Positions 34,972 through 44,466 of a stretch of DNA of 64,000 nucleotides are shown here, in pieces. The position numbers and the translations under genes were made by a program. A model generated the notes under the pieces. It did not search any database. It was not told where the DNA came from and saw only the letters and a program-made list of their open reading frames with translations. The stretch spans positions 8,601,501-8,665,500 of the forward strand of contig NZ_CP086136.1 in NCBI RefSeq assembly GCF_017565645.3. Direction: 5' to 3'. Every line of letters starts with the position of its first letter. Positions within the stretch are counted from its first letter, which is position 1. This stretch comes from Bradyrhizobium barranii subsp. barranii. GTDB taxonomy: Bacteria > Pseudomonadota > Alphaproteobacteria > Rhizobiales > Xanthobacteraceae.

Positions 34972-35772
34972 ATGCTATCCACGATCGCGGACTACACCAG
35001 ACTGACCAAGGACATGGGCAAATCGCTGACGCAGGTCGCGGCCCAGCCGGACGTCAGCCGCGACACCGATTATTTTCTCAGCCATATCGGCAATGTGAAG
35101 ACGATCGACGACTTCCTGAAGGACTATCGCCTCTACTCCTACGCGATGAAGGCCTTTGGTCTCAGCGACATGACCTATGCCAAGGCGTTCATGCGCAAGG
35201 TGCTGACCGAGGGCGTCTCCGACTCCAAGAGCTTCGCCAACAAGCTGACCGACACCCGCTACCGGCAGTTCGCCGCCGCCTTCAATTTCGCCGCCCTCGG
35301 CGACAAAGCGACCCAGACCGCCGCCGCCACGACCGGTACGGCGACCCAATACGTCACGCAGACGATGGAGGAGAAGGCCGGCGACCAGAACGAGGGTCTG
35401 CGGCTGGCGCTCTATTTCACCCGCAAGGCCTCCACCATCAGCACCTCCTACCAGATCCTCGCCGACAAGGCGATGACGCAGGTGGTCCAGACCGCGCTCG
35501 GGCTGCCGTCGACCATCAGCGCGGCAGACATCGACGCCCAGGCCAAGTTGATCACGAGCAAGATCGACCTCACCGATTTCCAGGACCCGGCCAAGGTCAC
35601 CAAGTTCGTGCAGCGCTTCGCCGCGATGTGGGATGCGACCCAGGCCCAGAACGACATCAACAATGGCAACTCGACCAACTCCGCTCTGGTCCTGATCGGC
35701 GGCGCGTCGTCGATGGCCGGCCTGGATACCGACATGCTCACGAAGCTTCAGTCCATCCGGTTCGGAAAGTAA
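34972..35772 (+). CDS. DUF1217 family flagellar-cluster protein
   Basis: A 266-residue, mostly helical protein of the DUF1217 family, which is found next to flgF and fliI in rhizobial flagellar clusters. It begins with a rod/hook-like segment (LSTIADYTRLTKDMGKSL) and ends with a short helix (LTKLQSIRFGK), so export by the flagellar apparatus is possible but unproven. First gene of the plus-strand operon, 3 bases before flgF. Confidence 0.85.
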   Translation: MLSTIADYTRLTKDMGKSLTQVAAQPDVSRDTDYFLSHIGNVKTIDDFLKDYRLYSYAMKAFGLSDMTYAKAFMRKVLTEGVSDSKSFANKLTDTRYRQFAAAFNFAALGDKATQTAAATTGTATQYVTQTMEEKAGDQNEGLRLALYFTRKASTISTSYQILADKAMTQVVQTALGLPSTISAADIDAQAKLITSKIDLTDFQDPAKVTKFVQRFAAMWDATQAQNDINNGNSTNSALVLIGGASSMAGLDTDMLTKLQSIRFGK

Positions 35773-35775
35773 GTC

Positions 35776-36504
35776 ATGCAATCGGCCCTCTATGTGGGAT
35801 TGTCGGCGCAGGTCGCCCTCGAAAAGCGCCTCCAGACGATCGCCAACAACGTCGCCAACGTCAACACGGCGGCATTCCGCACCGACGTCGTGAAGTTCGA
35901 GACCGTGCTGTCGAAGGCCGGCGCGAACCCGGTGGCCTTCTCCTCGCCCGGCGACAACATCATCTCGCGCGAGATGGGCAGCATCACCGAGAGCGGCAAC
36001 CCGCTCGACGTCGCCGTGGTCGGACAGGGCTGGATCGCCTTCGCCGGCCCGAACGGCACGGTCTATACGCGCGACGGCCGCCTCCAGCTCGCCCCCAACG
36101 GCGACCTTCAGACCGTGTCCGGCTTCCCCGTGATCGATGCCGGCGGCGCGCAGATCACGCTCGACCCGAACGGCGGACCGATCGCGATCGCCCGCAGCGG
36201 CGCGATCACCCAGGACAACAACGAGATCGGCTCCATCGGCCTGTTCAACATTCCCGCCGATGCCAATCTCGAGCGCTACGGCAATTCCGGCGTCACGCCG
36301 GACCGGCCCGCGACCGCCATCGCCGATTTCTCCCGCGACGGCTTCAAGCAGGGCTATGTCGAGGGCTCCGGCGCCAATCCGATGATGAAATTGACGAAGC
36401 TGATCGCGGCTTCGCGCGCCTTCGACGGCACCAATTCGATGATCGAGGGCACCGAGAGCTCGCTCCAGAACGCAATCCGGACGCTTGGCGAGCCGGGCAA
36501 ATAG
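35776..36504 (+). CDS. flgF: proximal rod protein FlgF
   Basis: A 242-residue rod protein with the motif NNVANVNTAAFRTDVVKFE and a C-terminal D0 helix. It resembles FlgG but is shorter and has the FlgF N-terminus (MQSALYVGLSAQVALEKRL). It belongs to the flgB-flgG rod, although it is encoded on the other strand. Confidence 0.95.
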   Translation: MQSALYVGLSAQVALEKRLQTIANNVANVNTAAFRTDVVKFETVLSKAGANPVAFSSPGDNIISREMGSITESGNPLDVAVVGQGWIAFAGPNGTVYTRDGRLQLAPNGDLQTVSGFPVIDAGGAQITLDPNGGPIAIARSGAITQDNNEIGSIGLFNIPADANLERYGNSGVTPDRPATAIADFSRDGFKQGYVEGSGANPMMKLTKLIAASRAFDGTNSMIEGTESSLQNAIRTLGEPGK

Positions 36505-36540
36505 ACTGCGCTGCATGCGCATTGAGGGTGGACGGTTTCC

Positions 36541-37866
36541 TTGAACGCTCTTCGGCAACTCGAGTGGGCGCTGCTGGAGCTTCAGCAGAGCACTCCCCTG
36601 GCCAGCGTCAGCGGCGCGATCTCCGAGATCGCTCCGACGCATTTCCGCGTCTCCGGCCTGTCGCGCTTCGTCAGGCTTGGTGAACTGATCGGCGTCAACT
36701 CCGGCGGCAAGCCCCAGATCGGCGAGGTGGTGCGGATCGACAGCGAGGGCATCATCGCCAAGCCGTTCGACCGGCAGTTCGCCGGCGGCCTCGGCTCGGT
36801 TGCTTACCGGATGCCGCCACTGTCCTTCGCGCCCGATCCGAGCTGGAAGGGCCGCGTCATCAACGCGCTCGGCGCGCCGCTCGACGGACAAGGTCCCCTC
36901 ACCCCGGGATCGCGCACCGTCTCGGCGGAAGCCGAGGCGCCGGCGGCCATGAAGCGGGCGCGCGTCCACAAGCCGCTCCACACCGGCGTGCGCGTCATCG
37001 ACCTGTTCGCCCCGATCTGCGCCGGCCAGCGCGTCGGCATCTTTGCCGGCTCCGGTGTCGGCAAATCGACGCTGCTGGCGATGCTGGCCCGCAGCCAGGG
37101 CTTTGACACCGTCGTGCTGGCGCTCGTCGGCGAACGCGGCCGCGAGGTGCGCGAATTCATCGAGGACGTGCTCGGCGCCAACCGCAGCCGCGCCATCACC
37201 ATCGTATCGACGGGAGATGAAAGCCCGATGATGCGGCGGCTGGCGCCGAAGACCGCCATGGCGGTCGCCGAATATTTCCGCGACCGGGGCGAATCGGTCC
37301 TGCTGGTGGTCGATTCGATCACCCGTTTCGCCCATGCCGCCCGCGAGGTCGCCCTCGCCGCCGGAGAGCCTGCGGTCGCACGCGGTTACGCACCGACGGT
37401 CTTCACCGACCTGCCCCGCCTGCTGGAGCGCGCCGGCCCCGGCGAGGAGGGATCCGGGACGATTACAGGCATTTTCTCCGTGCTGGTCGACGGTGACGAT
37501 CACAACGAGCCGATCGCCGACACCATCCGCAGCACCCTCGACGGCCACATCGTGCTCTCCAGGCACATCGCCGACCAGGCGCGCTATCCCGCCGTCGACG
37601 TTCTGGCCTCGGTCTCCCGCCTCGCCCACAACGTCTGGGACCCCGAGGAGCGCGAATTGGTGAGCAAGCTGCGCACCATGATCGCCAAATACGAGGACAC
37701 GCGCGACCTTCGCCTGATGGGCGGATATCAGACGGGGCGTGATTCGGGTCTCGACCAGGCCGTCGACATGGTCCCGAAGATCTACAGCGCCATGCGGCAG
37801 GACGCCTCGGCAGGGCCGAGCGCCGATCCATTCCGCGAGCTGCGAGACATGCTCAAGGGCGACTAG
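36541..37866 (+). CDS. fliI: flagellum-specific export ATPase FliI
   Basis: A 441-residue F1-like ATPase with Walker A GSGVGKST (about residues 169-176), Walker B VLLVVDSITR and a C-terminal helical domain. It powers unloading of chaperone-substrate complexes at the export gate. The start is TTG at 36541, with GAGGGTGGA eight bases upstream; the family N-terminus is complete from there. Last gene of the plus-strand operon. Confidence 0.96.
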   Translation: MNALRQLEWALLELQQSTPLASVSGAISEIAPTHFRVSGLSRFVRLGELIGVNSGGKPQIGEVVRIDSEGIIAKPFDRQFAGGLGSVAYRMPPLSFAPDPSWKGRVINALGAPLDGQGPLTPGSRTVSAEAEAPAAMKRARVHKPLHTGVRVIDLFAPICAGQRVGIFAGSGVGKSTLLAMLARSQGFDTVVLALVGERGREVREFIEDVLGANRSRAITIVSTGDESPMMRRLAPKTAMAVAEYFRDRGESVLLVVDSITRFAHAAREVALAAGEPAVARGYAPTVFTDLPRLLERAGPGEEGSGTITGIFSVLVDGDDHNEPIADTIRSTLDGHIVLSRHIADQARYPAVDVLASVSRLAHNVWDPEERELVSKLRTMIAKYEDTRDLRLMGGYQTGRDSGLDQAVDMVPKIYSAMRQDASAGPSADPFRELRDMLKGD

Positions 37867-38717
37867 CCGGGCGCGGCCGGCGCGCCCGTCGTCGTCGACC
37901 TGCTCATTATCGCGACAGTCGATCACGCATACCGCTGCGCCTCCGGCGCATGCGCACCCGTCGCCGACTGCCGCTTTCCGTCGCGCGCCAGCATCGGCCG
38001 TTCGGTGGAGATCGCGCCGCCGAGGCGAAAGCGATCGGCGGCCCCGTCTCGCTGTCATTATCACAACAACCGCTGCGTGCAATCCCTACGAGTTCCATTG
38101 CCGATTCTGTGACGGATCGCACAAGTTGTGGATGACGCGCCGCTGCGCGTCACCGTCATGCACAAGCTTCCATCAATTTGCATCAACGGCGAACAGCAGC
38201 AGGCGTGCAATCAAACCGTCGCACATTTGCGTGCAAGTAGCTTGCTACACTGCGTATTGCGATCACCATGATGTGTCCTGACGAACGAGATTGTCTTGAA
38301 CGTTACAATCGCTTCGAGCGACAGCCAGTCTTCAGGAGCGTCTCTACTTGATTTTGTTGAGAAGCTCATTCATCGTTTCGATGGAATACAAGAAACGTCT
38401 GCGTGTGACTTGAACTTCAGGGGCTACGGTTGAACAATACCGATCCATCGTCCGGCTGTGACGGCAACTCGGGCTTTCGTTCGACGACGCCACGATTGGC
38501 ACACCATCATCGACACAGCTTCTCGCGCCGTATCTCGCAGGGTCCATCTGTCGAGATCGGCGGCAGAACGGTCCGTGCTTTCGCGCGAGAGGCGGGCTCT
38601 GCGCCTTCGTATGTGTCGATTGTGGTTGGTACGGCTTCTCGCGAAGGACTGGTGCGCAACGACGGAAGGCGGCTCCGGGGCGCCGCAGACGTGATATCCG
38701 GGGCAAGGTAGGAATTT
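37867..38717 (+). other. gene-free stretch between fliI and marR
   Basis: About 850 bases without a convincing gene. Base composition drops in the middle (38150-38450). A 34-codon minus-strand frame at 38344-38448 looks protein-like in its last part but has no further support. No clear terminator was found after fliI. Confidence 0.5.
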
Positions 38718-39371
38718 ATGCCGTTGGCACGCGAGGCCGTCGAGCTGCTGGTTCAGGCGGCCAGAGCCTGGTATTTCGAAGGCAATCAGCACGGGTTGCG
38801 CGACCGGGAATGGATGGCGCTGCGCTTTCTTCACCGCGCCAACAGGTTCTCGCGCACGCCGTCCGCGCTGGCCGGCTTCATCGGCGCGACCCGCGCCACC
38901 GCATCGCAGATCGTGAAGACGCTGGAAGCCAAGTCCTTCCTGGTGCGAAAGCCGTCGCACGAGGACAAGCGGTCCGTCGTGCTGCACGTCACCGCGCAAG
39001 GCGAGAAATGCCTGAGCCAGCACGACCCGATCAATCACGTGGTGAACGCGGTCACGTCTCTCGGCACCGACGAATGCGTCAGGCTGCGCGACTCGCTGCG
39101 CGAGATCCTCAATCATCTCGACGCGGCCCATCAGCGGCTCGATGCCAGCATCTGCCGCGACTGCATGTTTCTCGCCGAACGCAGTCCCGGCGCGGGCAAG
39201 GGACGCGCGAGCGCCGAATTCATGTGCCGGCTGTACCGCGCCCCGGTTTCTCTCGAGGAGACCGAGCTCCTCTGCACCAGCTTCGAGCGCACCCGCGACC
39301 GCCCGAAGATCGAGGGGCATCTCGACCGCGCGCATGGCGAGCCAGGGATGAGGCGGGAGTTCGCGGCGTGA
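38718..39371 (+). CDS. MarR-family regulator with Cys4 C-terminus
   Basis: A 217-residue protein. Residues about 30-105 form a MarR winged helix (SALAGFIGATRATASQIVKTLEAK as the recognition part and a wing with HEDKRSV). The C-terminal part holds cysteines spaced C-x2-C-x20-C-x15-C, identical to the truncated protein at the left edge of the window. Such an extension is not usual in MarR proteins; metal or redox sensing is an inference. It stands alone between two gene-free stretches at the right end of the flagellar cluster and may control it or an unrelated target. Confidence 0.85.
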   Translation: MPLAREAVELLVQAARAWYFEGNQHGLRDREWMALRFLHRANRFSRTPSALAGFIGATRATASQIVKTLEAKSFLVRKPSHEDKRSVVLHVTAQGEKCLSQHDPINHVVNAVTSLGTDECVRLRDSLREILNHLDAAHQRLDASICRDCMFLAERSPGAGKGRASAEFMCRLYRAPVSLEETELLCTSFERTRDRPKIEGHLDRAHGEPGMRREFAA

Positions 39372-40726
39372 CGGAACGCGCAAGTTTCGCGCGGATGCGA
39401 CGACCGGAGCTTGCGTAAAGTTTCTCAGCGGCATCGTTCTTTGAAACACGCTCGTTTCCTCCGGTCTCCCGGACGCGCTGACCAAGCACGGGAGCATAGT
39501 GGCGCACGCTCTCTCCACGTCGTTGCGAGCGCAGCAAAGCAATGACGGAGTATGAGACATCGGCGTCGTCCTCCAAGTACCCCTGTCATTCCCCGCGACC
39601 CGGCTACGCCAAGGCTTCGCCGGGGCTGAGGTCCAGGGCCGCCGAAGCTTTAGCGTAGGCGGCAAGCGGGGAATCCAGTACGCCGCGGCCTCTCGGCTCA
39701 ATCACAGCCGTCTCTGGAATACTGGATCGCCCGGTCAAGCCGGGCGACGACAGCGAGTGCTGCAGACGCGCCTTCGCATCCTCGCGCCATGTTTCGCCCG
39801 AGTTTTGCCCGAGTTTTGCCTGGTCACTCCACCCTCGAAGCCAAGAGGGCGCAGGGAAGGCCGGGTGCTGACCTCGTACCCACGGTCCGCTGCGCGAAAG
39901 GTAACGCAAGGAAACCGCACAGCAGCATACAGGTGGTGCCAATCACTCGGCCTTCCCTGCGCGATGGTTGGACGGCTTATGCCGCGCTCTCCCGGGAGCC
40001 GAGTTCCTTCTGGCCTCCCTCACGCTTGCAAAAGTCACCAGCACCGCGCCGGTTGACGCGACTGCCGCATTCGCAAAGCACTTGACCGTAGCAACGACGG
40101 CCAGGACCACACGGTTTTGCCGTACGCACGGCCCGCCATTTCGCCGCAGTTTTTCCAGCTCTGTCGACGGAGCCGGAAACTTACAGACGAGACGAACCTG
40201 ACAGCGCCGCTCATCCGGCACGAAGCTTTGGGCTCACGGAGAGCAATCCGCCCTGCCCGCACTTCTCGCGCCCAACGCTGCCGCGTCCACCGCAACCCGG
40301 CTCGCGACAGTGACGACACAAGATCGCCCCTCTTGGTGAGCCGGGATGGGCAGCACATACGCCAATTCCGAATTTCGGTAAAGTGGAATATTTTCGCCCG
40401 CGCGGCTTGACGCCCTCTCGGGTGTTTTGCCCGTCGGGCGACGAGAGCCCCGTCGCCCGGATGGAGCCAACGGGTCGACGCGAAGCGCCGCCCGGTGACA
40501 GGCTCCGCGCAATCCGGGAAAAGCGCGGGCGCCGGACGAGCGGTCCCGGATCGGGCCGCGCTCCATCCGGGCGACCGATTACCCGCGCCCGCCCGGCAGT
40601 CCACCTTCCGCCTTGTATGCATTATCCCAGTTGCCATCCCCGCGGACTTCGCTTTACATGCCGGCAACTCGCCCGCGGATGACGGCCGGGGCTCAAAAAT
40701 CACACACATTTTCAAAGGGACGGAAT
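39372..40726. other. 1.35-kb gene-free region with repeats
   Basis: No open frame here has a good start and protein-like sequence. The left third contains a palindromic repeat unit (39587-39763), then two tandem copies of CCCGAGTTTTG near 39795, then about 650 bases of GC-rich sequence with several short palindromes (for example GCCCGTCGGGC near 40430). I have the impression that parts recur in Bradyrhizobium genomes, which needs a search. The last 50 bases hold the ribosome binding site of the next gene. Confidence 0.6.
39587..39763. repeat. palindromic intergenic repeat, Bradyrhizobium-type
   Basis: The unit begins with CATTCCCCGC and has the inverted counterpart GCGGGGAATCC about 90 bases on, followed by a perfect hairpin CGCCCGG-TCAA-CCGGGCG. 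Units of this kind are scattered between genes in many rhizobial chromosomes; this copy carries a probable insertion between the arms. Confidence 0.55.
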
Positions 40727-41791
40727 ATGGCGCGTAACATCCTGATTCTCGGGGCTTCCTACGGTTCCCTGCTGGGCACGAAGCTGCTGATGGCGGGCCA
40801 TAACGTGTCCCTGGTCTGCCGCGCCAAGACCGCCGAGCTGATCAATCGTGACGGTACCGAGGTGCGCATCAAGCTGCGCGACGAGGCGGTGCACCGGGCG
40901 ATCTTCTCGCGCAACCTGCCCGGCAAGCTCGACGCGGTGACGCCGGGCAATGTCGACCTCTCGCGCTACGACATGGTCGGCCTGGCAATGCAGGAGCCGC
41001 AATACACCAACCACACGGTCCGCGTTCTCATGGTCAAGATCGCCGCGGCGAAGCTGCCGTGCCTGTCGATCATGAACATGCCGCCGCTGCCCTACCTGAA
41101 GCGGATCCCGTCGCTCGCCGACATGGATCTCGAGGAGGCCTACACCAATGCGCAGGTGTGGGAGCGCTTCGAGCCCGGCCTGGTGACGCTGTGCTCGCCC
41201 GACCCGCAGGCCTTCCGTCCGCCGGAAGAAGCCGCCAACGTGCTTCATGTCGGCCTGCCCACGAATTTCAAGGCATCGGCCTTCGCCGACGAGAAGCACA
41301 ACAAGGTGCTGCGCGAGCTCGAAGCCGACATCGACGCGGTGACGCTCGACGGTCACGACGTGCCGGTGAAGCTGAAAGTGTTCTCTTCGCTGTTCGTGCC
41401 GCTGGCGAAATGGTCGATGCTGCTGACCGGCAACTATCGCTGCATCACGCCGCACGAGCCGCAGTCGATCCGCGACGCCGTGCACGGCGATCTCGCGCGC
41501 TCGCAGACGATCTACGACCATGTCGACGCGATCGCCCGCCGTCTCGGCGCCGATCCGCAGGACCAGGTGCCGTTCGCGAAATACGCCAAGGCCGCCGAGA
41601 GGCTGCTCAAGCCGTCATCGGCCGCGCGCGCGGTCGCGAGCGGCGCGCCCTTCATCGAGCGCGTCGACCTGCTGGTGAAGCTGATCTCGCATCAGCTCGG
41701 CACCCCCAATGCCGAGATCGACCGCACTGTCGAGACCGTGGACCTGAAGCTAAACGAGAAGATCGTGCAGGGCGGATCTGGCGCGCAGTAG
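40727..41791 (+). CDS. ketopantoate-reductase-like NAD(P) dehydrogenase
   Basis: A 354-residue protein with an N-terminal Rossmann fold (GASYGSLLG at residues 8-16) like that of ApbA/PanE ketopantoate reductases. The rest is longer and more divergent than PanE (about 300 residues), so the substrate is unknown. The ATG at 40727 follows AAAGGGACGGAAT. It stands alone, with gene-free DNA on both sides. Confidence 0.7.
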   Translation: MARNILILGASYGSLLGTKLLMAGHNVSLVCRAKTAELINRDGTEVRIKLRDEAVHRAIFSRNLPGKLDAVTPGNVDLSRYDMVGLAMQEPQYTNHTVRVLMVKIAAAKLPCLSIMNMPPLPYLKRIPSLADMDLEEAYTNAQVWERFEPGLVTLCSPDPQAFRPPEEAANVLHVGLPTNFKASAFADEKHNKVLRELEADIDAVTLDGHDVPVKLKVFSSLFVPLAKWSMLLTGNYRCITPHEPQSIRDAVHGDLARSQTIYDHVDAIARRLGADPQDQVPFAKYAKAAERLLKPSSAARAVASGAPFIERVDLLVKLISHQLGTPNAEIDRTVETVDLKLNEKIVQGGSGAQ

Positions 41792-42033
41792 CAGCGTGCC
41801 GGCGCTGCCGTCATAGGTCGCGCCGGCCTGCACTGATCGAATTGTCGATGCAGATCGGATCGCCCCTCAGCATGGGCTTACAATTTGGCCCAATACGGGC
41901 GATCCTGCTCAGCAGTCCGTTTGCGTAAATCCCGCATACATGCGACTGCTAGCCGTCACGCGGGCGCCGATTTCCGCAGGTTCCGGGGCAGCGCGATGGC
42001 CGGATCGAAGGGCTGAAGAACAAGTAGAAGACG

Positions 42034-42852
42034 ATGGATCAGACGGCGTTGCAGGTCGCTCGCGCGGTGGAGGCCGGCGCGACGACGATGAAGGGGATCG
42101 TTGACGCGACCGGATTGTCCCGCCTCAAGGTCGAGCGCGCGCTGAGCACGCTGGAGAAGCAAAAGCTCCTGGTCCGCGACGCCCAGGGTTTTCGCGCGAC
42201 CGGCCTGCCGAAAACGGCGCCGCTCACCCGGCAATGCGGCTCGTGCAACGCCTGCTGCGATATCCTCGAGGTCGCCGCCGTCGACAAGCCGGTGAACCAA
42301 CTGTGCAGACACTGGCAGACGGGAACCGGGTGCACCATCTACGACCGCCGTCCGCAGATGTGCCGGTCATTCGTCTGCGCCTGGCTGCAGGGCCATCTCG
42401 ACGACGAGTGGTTTCCAGCCAAGTCGGGCATCATCGTGCATTTCAGCCAGGACGCCGTGAACGTGACGGTCGACGACCACTGTCCCGATCGCTGGCGCGA
42501 GGAGCCGTATTTCGGCAAGCTCGCCGAATGGTCGCTGAACGGGATCAAGCGGATCGGCAATCGCGGCTATGCAACCCTCGTCGTCTCCGGCGAGAACCGG
42601 TACATGCTGCTCGGGCGCACCATTGTTCCCGATCCCACGCTGTTCGGCACCGCGTTCCTTCCGCTCACCGCCGACACCTTCCGGTTCTGGCGGGCGACGT
42701 CGCCGGAACATTTGCAGCGGCTGCATGCACGCGTGGCCGAGATCGAGCGTATCAGGCAGGAATTCGGCTCCTGCGCGATTCCCGAGAACGAGGACGACGA
42801 TCCGCAGGCGCCCTATCGGCCCGCACTTCTACGGTTGTCCGGTCACGCCTGA
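42034..42852 (+). CDS. YkgJ-type cysteine-cluster protein with N-terminal winged helix
   Basis: A 272-residue protein. Residues 1-60 look like a winged helix of the MarR/Rrf2 kind; residues 68-115 hold eight cysteines (68, 71, 74, 75, 91, 100, 110, 115) in the YkgJ/UPF0153 arrangement CxxCxxCC, thought to bind zinc or an iron-sulfur cluster. The C-terminal half is unique. The combination suggests a metal- or redox-responsive DNA-binding protein, but this is inference. A HerA-like ATPase follows on the same strand about 100 bases downstream. Confidence 0.7.
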   Translation: MDQTALQVARAVEAGATTMKGIVDATGLSRLKVERALSTLEKQKLLVRDAQGFRATGLPKTAPLTRQCGSCNACCDILEVAAVDKPVNQLCRHWQTGTGCTIYDRRPQMCRSFVCAWLQGHLDDEWFPAKSGIIVHFSQDAVNVTVDDHCPDRWREEPYFGKLAEWSLNGIKRIGNRGYATLVVSGENRYMLLGRTIVPDPTLFGTAFLPLTADTFRFWRATSPEHLQRLHARVAEIERIRQEFGSCAIPENEDDDPQAPYRPALLRLSGHA

Positions 42853-42954
42853 ACTGCGTCGTGGGCAAGACGCCCTGATTCGCGCCGTAGCGCTCGACGC
42901 ATCCCGCTTCGATTGGTAAGCCCCACTCCGCGAATGGAAGGGCCTGAGTCGGAC

Positions 42955-44466
42955 ATGACGGTTGCGATCGAGATGGGGCAGACCACGGCAGGCGCCGCGG
43001 CCGCCATGGACCTCGAGGAACTGCTGGCGACCCGCCTCCTGGTGCAGGGCAATTCGGGCTCCGGCAAGTCGCATCTGCTGCGGCGGCTGCTCGAACAGAG
43101 CGCGCCCTGGGTGCAGCAGGCCATCATCGACCCCGAAGGTGATTTCGTCACGCTGGCCGAGCAATTCGGCCATCTGGTGATCGAGGCGGAGGATCACACC
43201 GAGCGCGGCCTTCAGGTTGCCGGCGAGCGCGCGCGGCTGCATCGCGTCTCCACCGTGCTCAATCTCGAAGGGCTGGACGCCGAGAACCAGATGCGGCGTG
43301 CCGCGGCCTTCCTCGGCGGCCTGTTCGACGTCGACCGCGACCACTGGTACCCGATGCTGGTGGTGGTCGACGAGGCGCAGCTGTTCGCGCCGGCGGTCGC
43401 CGGCGAGGTCTCGGACGAGGCGCGCAAGCTCTCTCTCGGCGCGATGACCAATCTGATGTGCCGCGGCCGCAAACGTGGCCTCGCCGGCATCATCGCGACC
43501 CAGCGCCTGGCAAAACTCGCCAAGAACGTCGCGGCGGAAGCCTCCAATTTCCTGATGGGCCGGACCTTCCTCGACATCGACATGGCGCGCGCCGCCGACC
43601 TGCTCGGCATGGAGCGTCGGCAGGCCGAATCCTTTCGCGATCTCGAGCGCGGACAGTTCATGGCACTCGGCCCGGCGTTGTCGCGACGCCCCCTGCGTTT
43701 GCATATCGGCCCGACCGACACCCACGCGCGCAATTCCACGCCGCGGCTGATGCCGATGCCGGAAGCCGCGCTCGAGGATATGCGCGCCGTGATCCTGGCC
43801 GCGCCGCCGCCCGATGCCAGCCGCCCGCAACGCCGGCCCGCGCCCGATCTGCTCGAGCAGCTCCGCGCCGCGAAGGCGGCCGCGCCGGAGATCCGGCCTG
43901 AAGTGGCCGCGGTGCCGATCAGCGCCGAGGAGCTCGCCGAGCGGCGCGAGCGGGTCGATCGTACGCTTCGCGCCGTGCTCGCCGAGCCCGATGCCGGCTT
44001 CCGCGCCGTCGGCGTGCTCTATCAGGAGTTCGTGGTTCGCTGCCGCATCGAGGGCCTCGGCTCCGCGGTGCCTGATCTAAATGAATTCCGCCGCATGCTG
44101 ACACGCGCGCGCGCCGGGCTCGGCGCCGAGCATGCGGAGGACAACGTCTGGCAGGACGTGTCGCTGCGCGCCTCGATCCTGCCCGACGACATGCAGGGCG
44201 TGTTCATGATGATCGCTCGCGCGGCGAAGGAAGGCTGGCCCTGCCCCGGCGACGCCGCGATCGCGCGTGCCTACGGCTCGCATTCGCTGCGCCGCGCCCA
44301 GCGCCTGCTCGGCTATATGGAGGAGCAGGGCCTGATCGTCTGCCAGCTCGACGGCGCCGGTCGCCGGATCGTGACGCTGGTGGAGCTGGCCTGGGCTACC
44401 GCGCCGGGTGATCCCAACGGCGACGATCTGCCGGCCGAGCCGGTTCCGAGCGCGGCCTCGGCTTGA
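42955..44466 (+). CDS. HerA/DUF87-like ATPase
   Basis: A 503-residue protein with Walker A GNSGSGKS (residues 32-39) and Walker B VVVDEAQ (about residues 136-142), arranged as in HerA/FtsK-like DUF87 ATPases that act on DNA. The middle is Pro/Ala rich, and the last 200 residues hold two helical, winged-helix-like segments. The ATG at 42955 has GGAAGGG upstream; ATG 42934 and TTG 42913 are also in frame. No nurA-type nuclease partner is seen, so the cellular role is open. Confidence 0.75.
   Translation: MTVAIEMGQTTAGAAAAMDLEELLATRLLVQGNSGSGKSHLLRRLLEQSAPWVQQAIIDPEGDFVTLAEQFGHLVIEAEDHTERGLQVAGERARLHRVSTVLNLEGLDAENQMRRAAAFLGGLFDVDRDHWYPMLVVVDEAQLFAPAVAGEVSDEARKLSLGAMTNLMCRGRKRGLAGIIATQRLAKLAKNVAAEASNFLMGRTFLDIDMARAADLLGMERRQAESFRDLERGQFMALGPALSRRPLRLHIGPTDTHARNSTPRLMPMPEAALEDMRAVILAAPPPDASRPQRRPAPDLLEQLRAAKAAAPEIRPEVAAVPISAEELAERRERVDRTLRAVLAEPDAGFRAVGVLYQEFVVRCRIEGLGSAVPDLNEFRRMLTRARAGLGAEHAEDNVWQDVSLRASILPDDMQGVFMMIARAAKEGWPCPGDAAIARAYGSHSLRRAQRLLGYMEEQGLIVCQLDGAGRRIVTLVELAWATAPGDPNGDDLPAEPVPSAASA

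Noticed and set aside
33933..34982. MotA with a 55-residue N-terminal extension
   Set aside because: The extension has no membrane or family features and would cover the divergent operators.
34975..38082. A 1035-codon minus-strand open frame
   Set aside because: It runs antisense through the DUF1217 gene, flgF and fliI, which are all clear families. Long antisense frames are common in DNA this rich in G and C.
38424..39701. A 425-codon minus-strand open frame
   Set aside because: Covers the MarR gene in antisense; the MarR domain on the plus strand is convincing.
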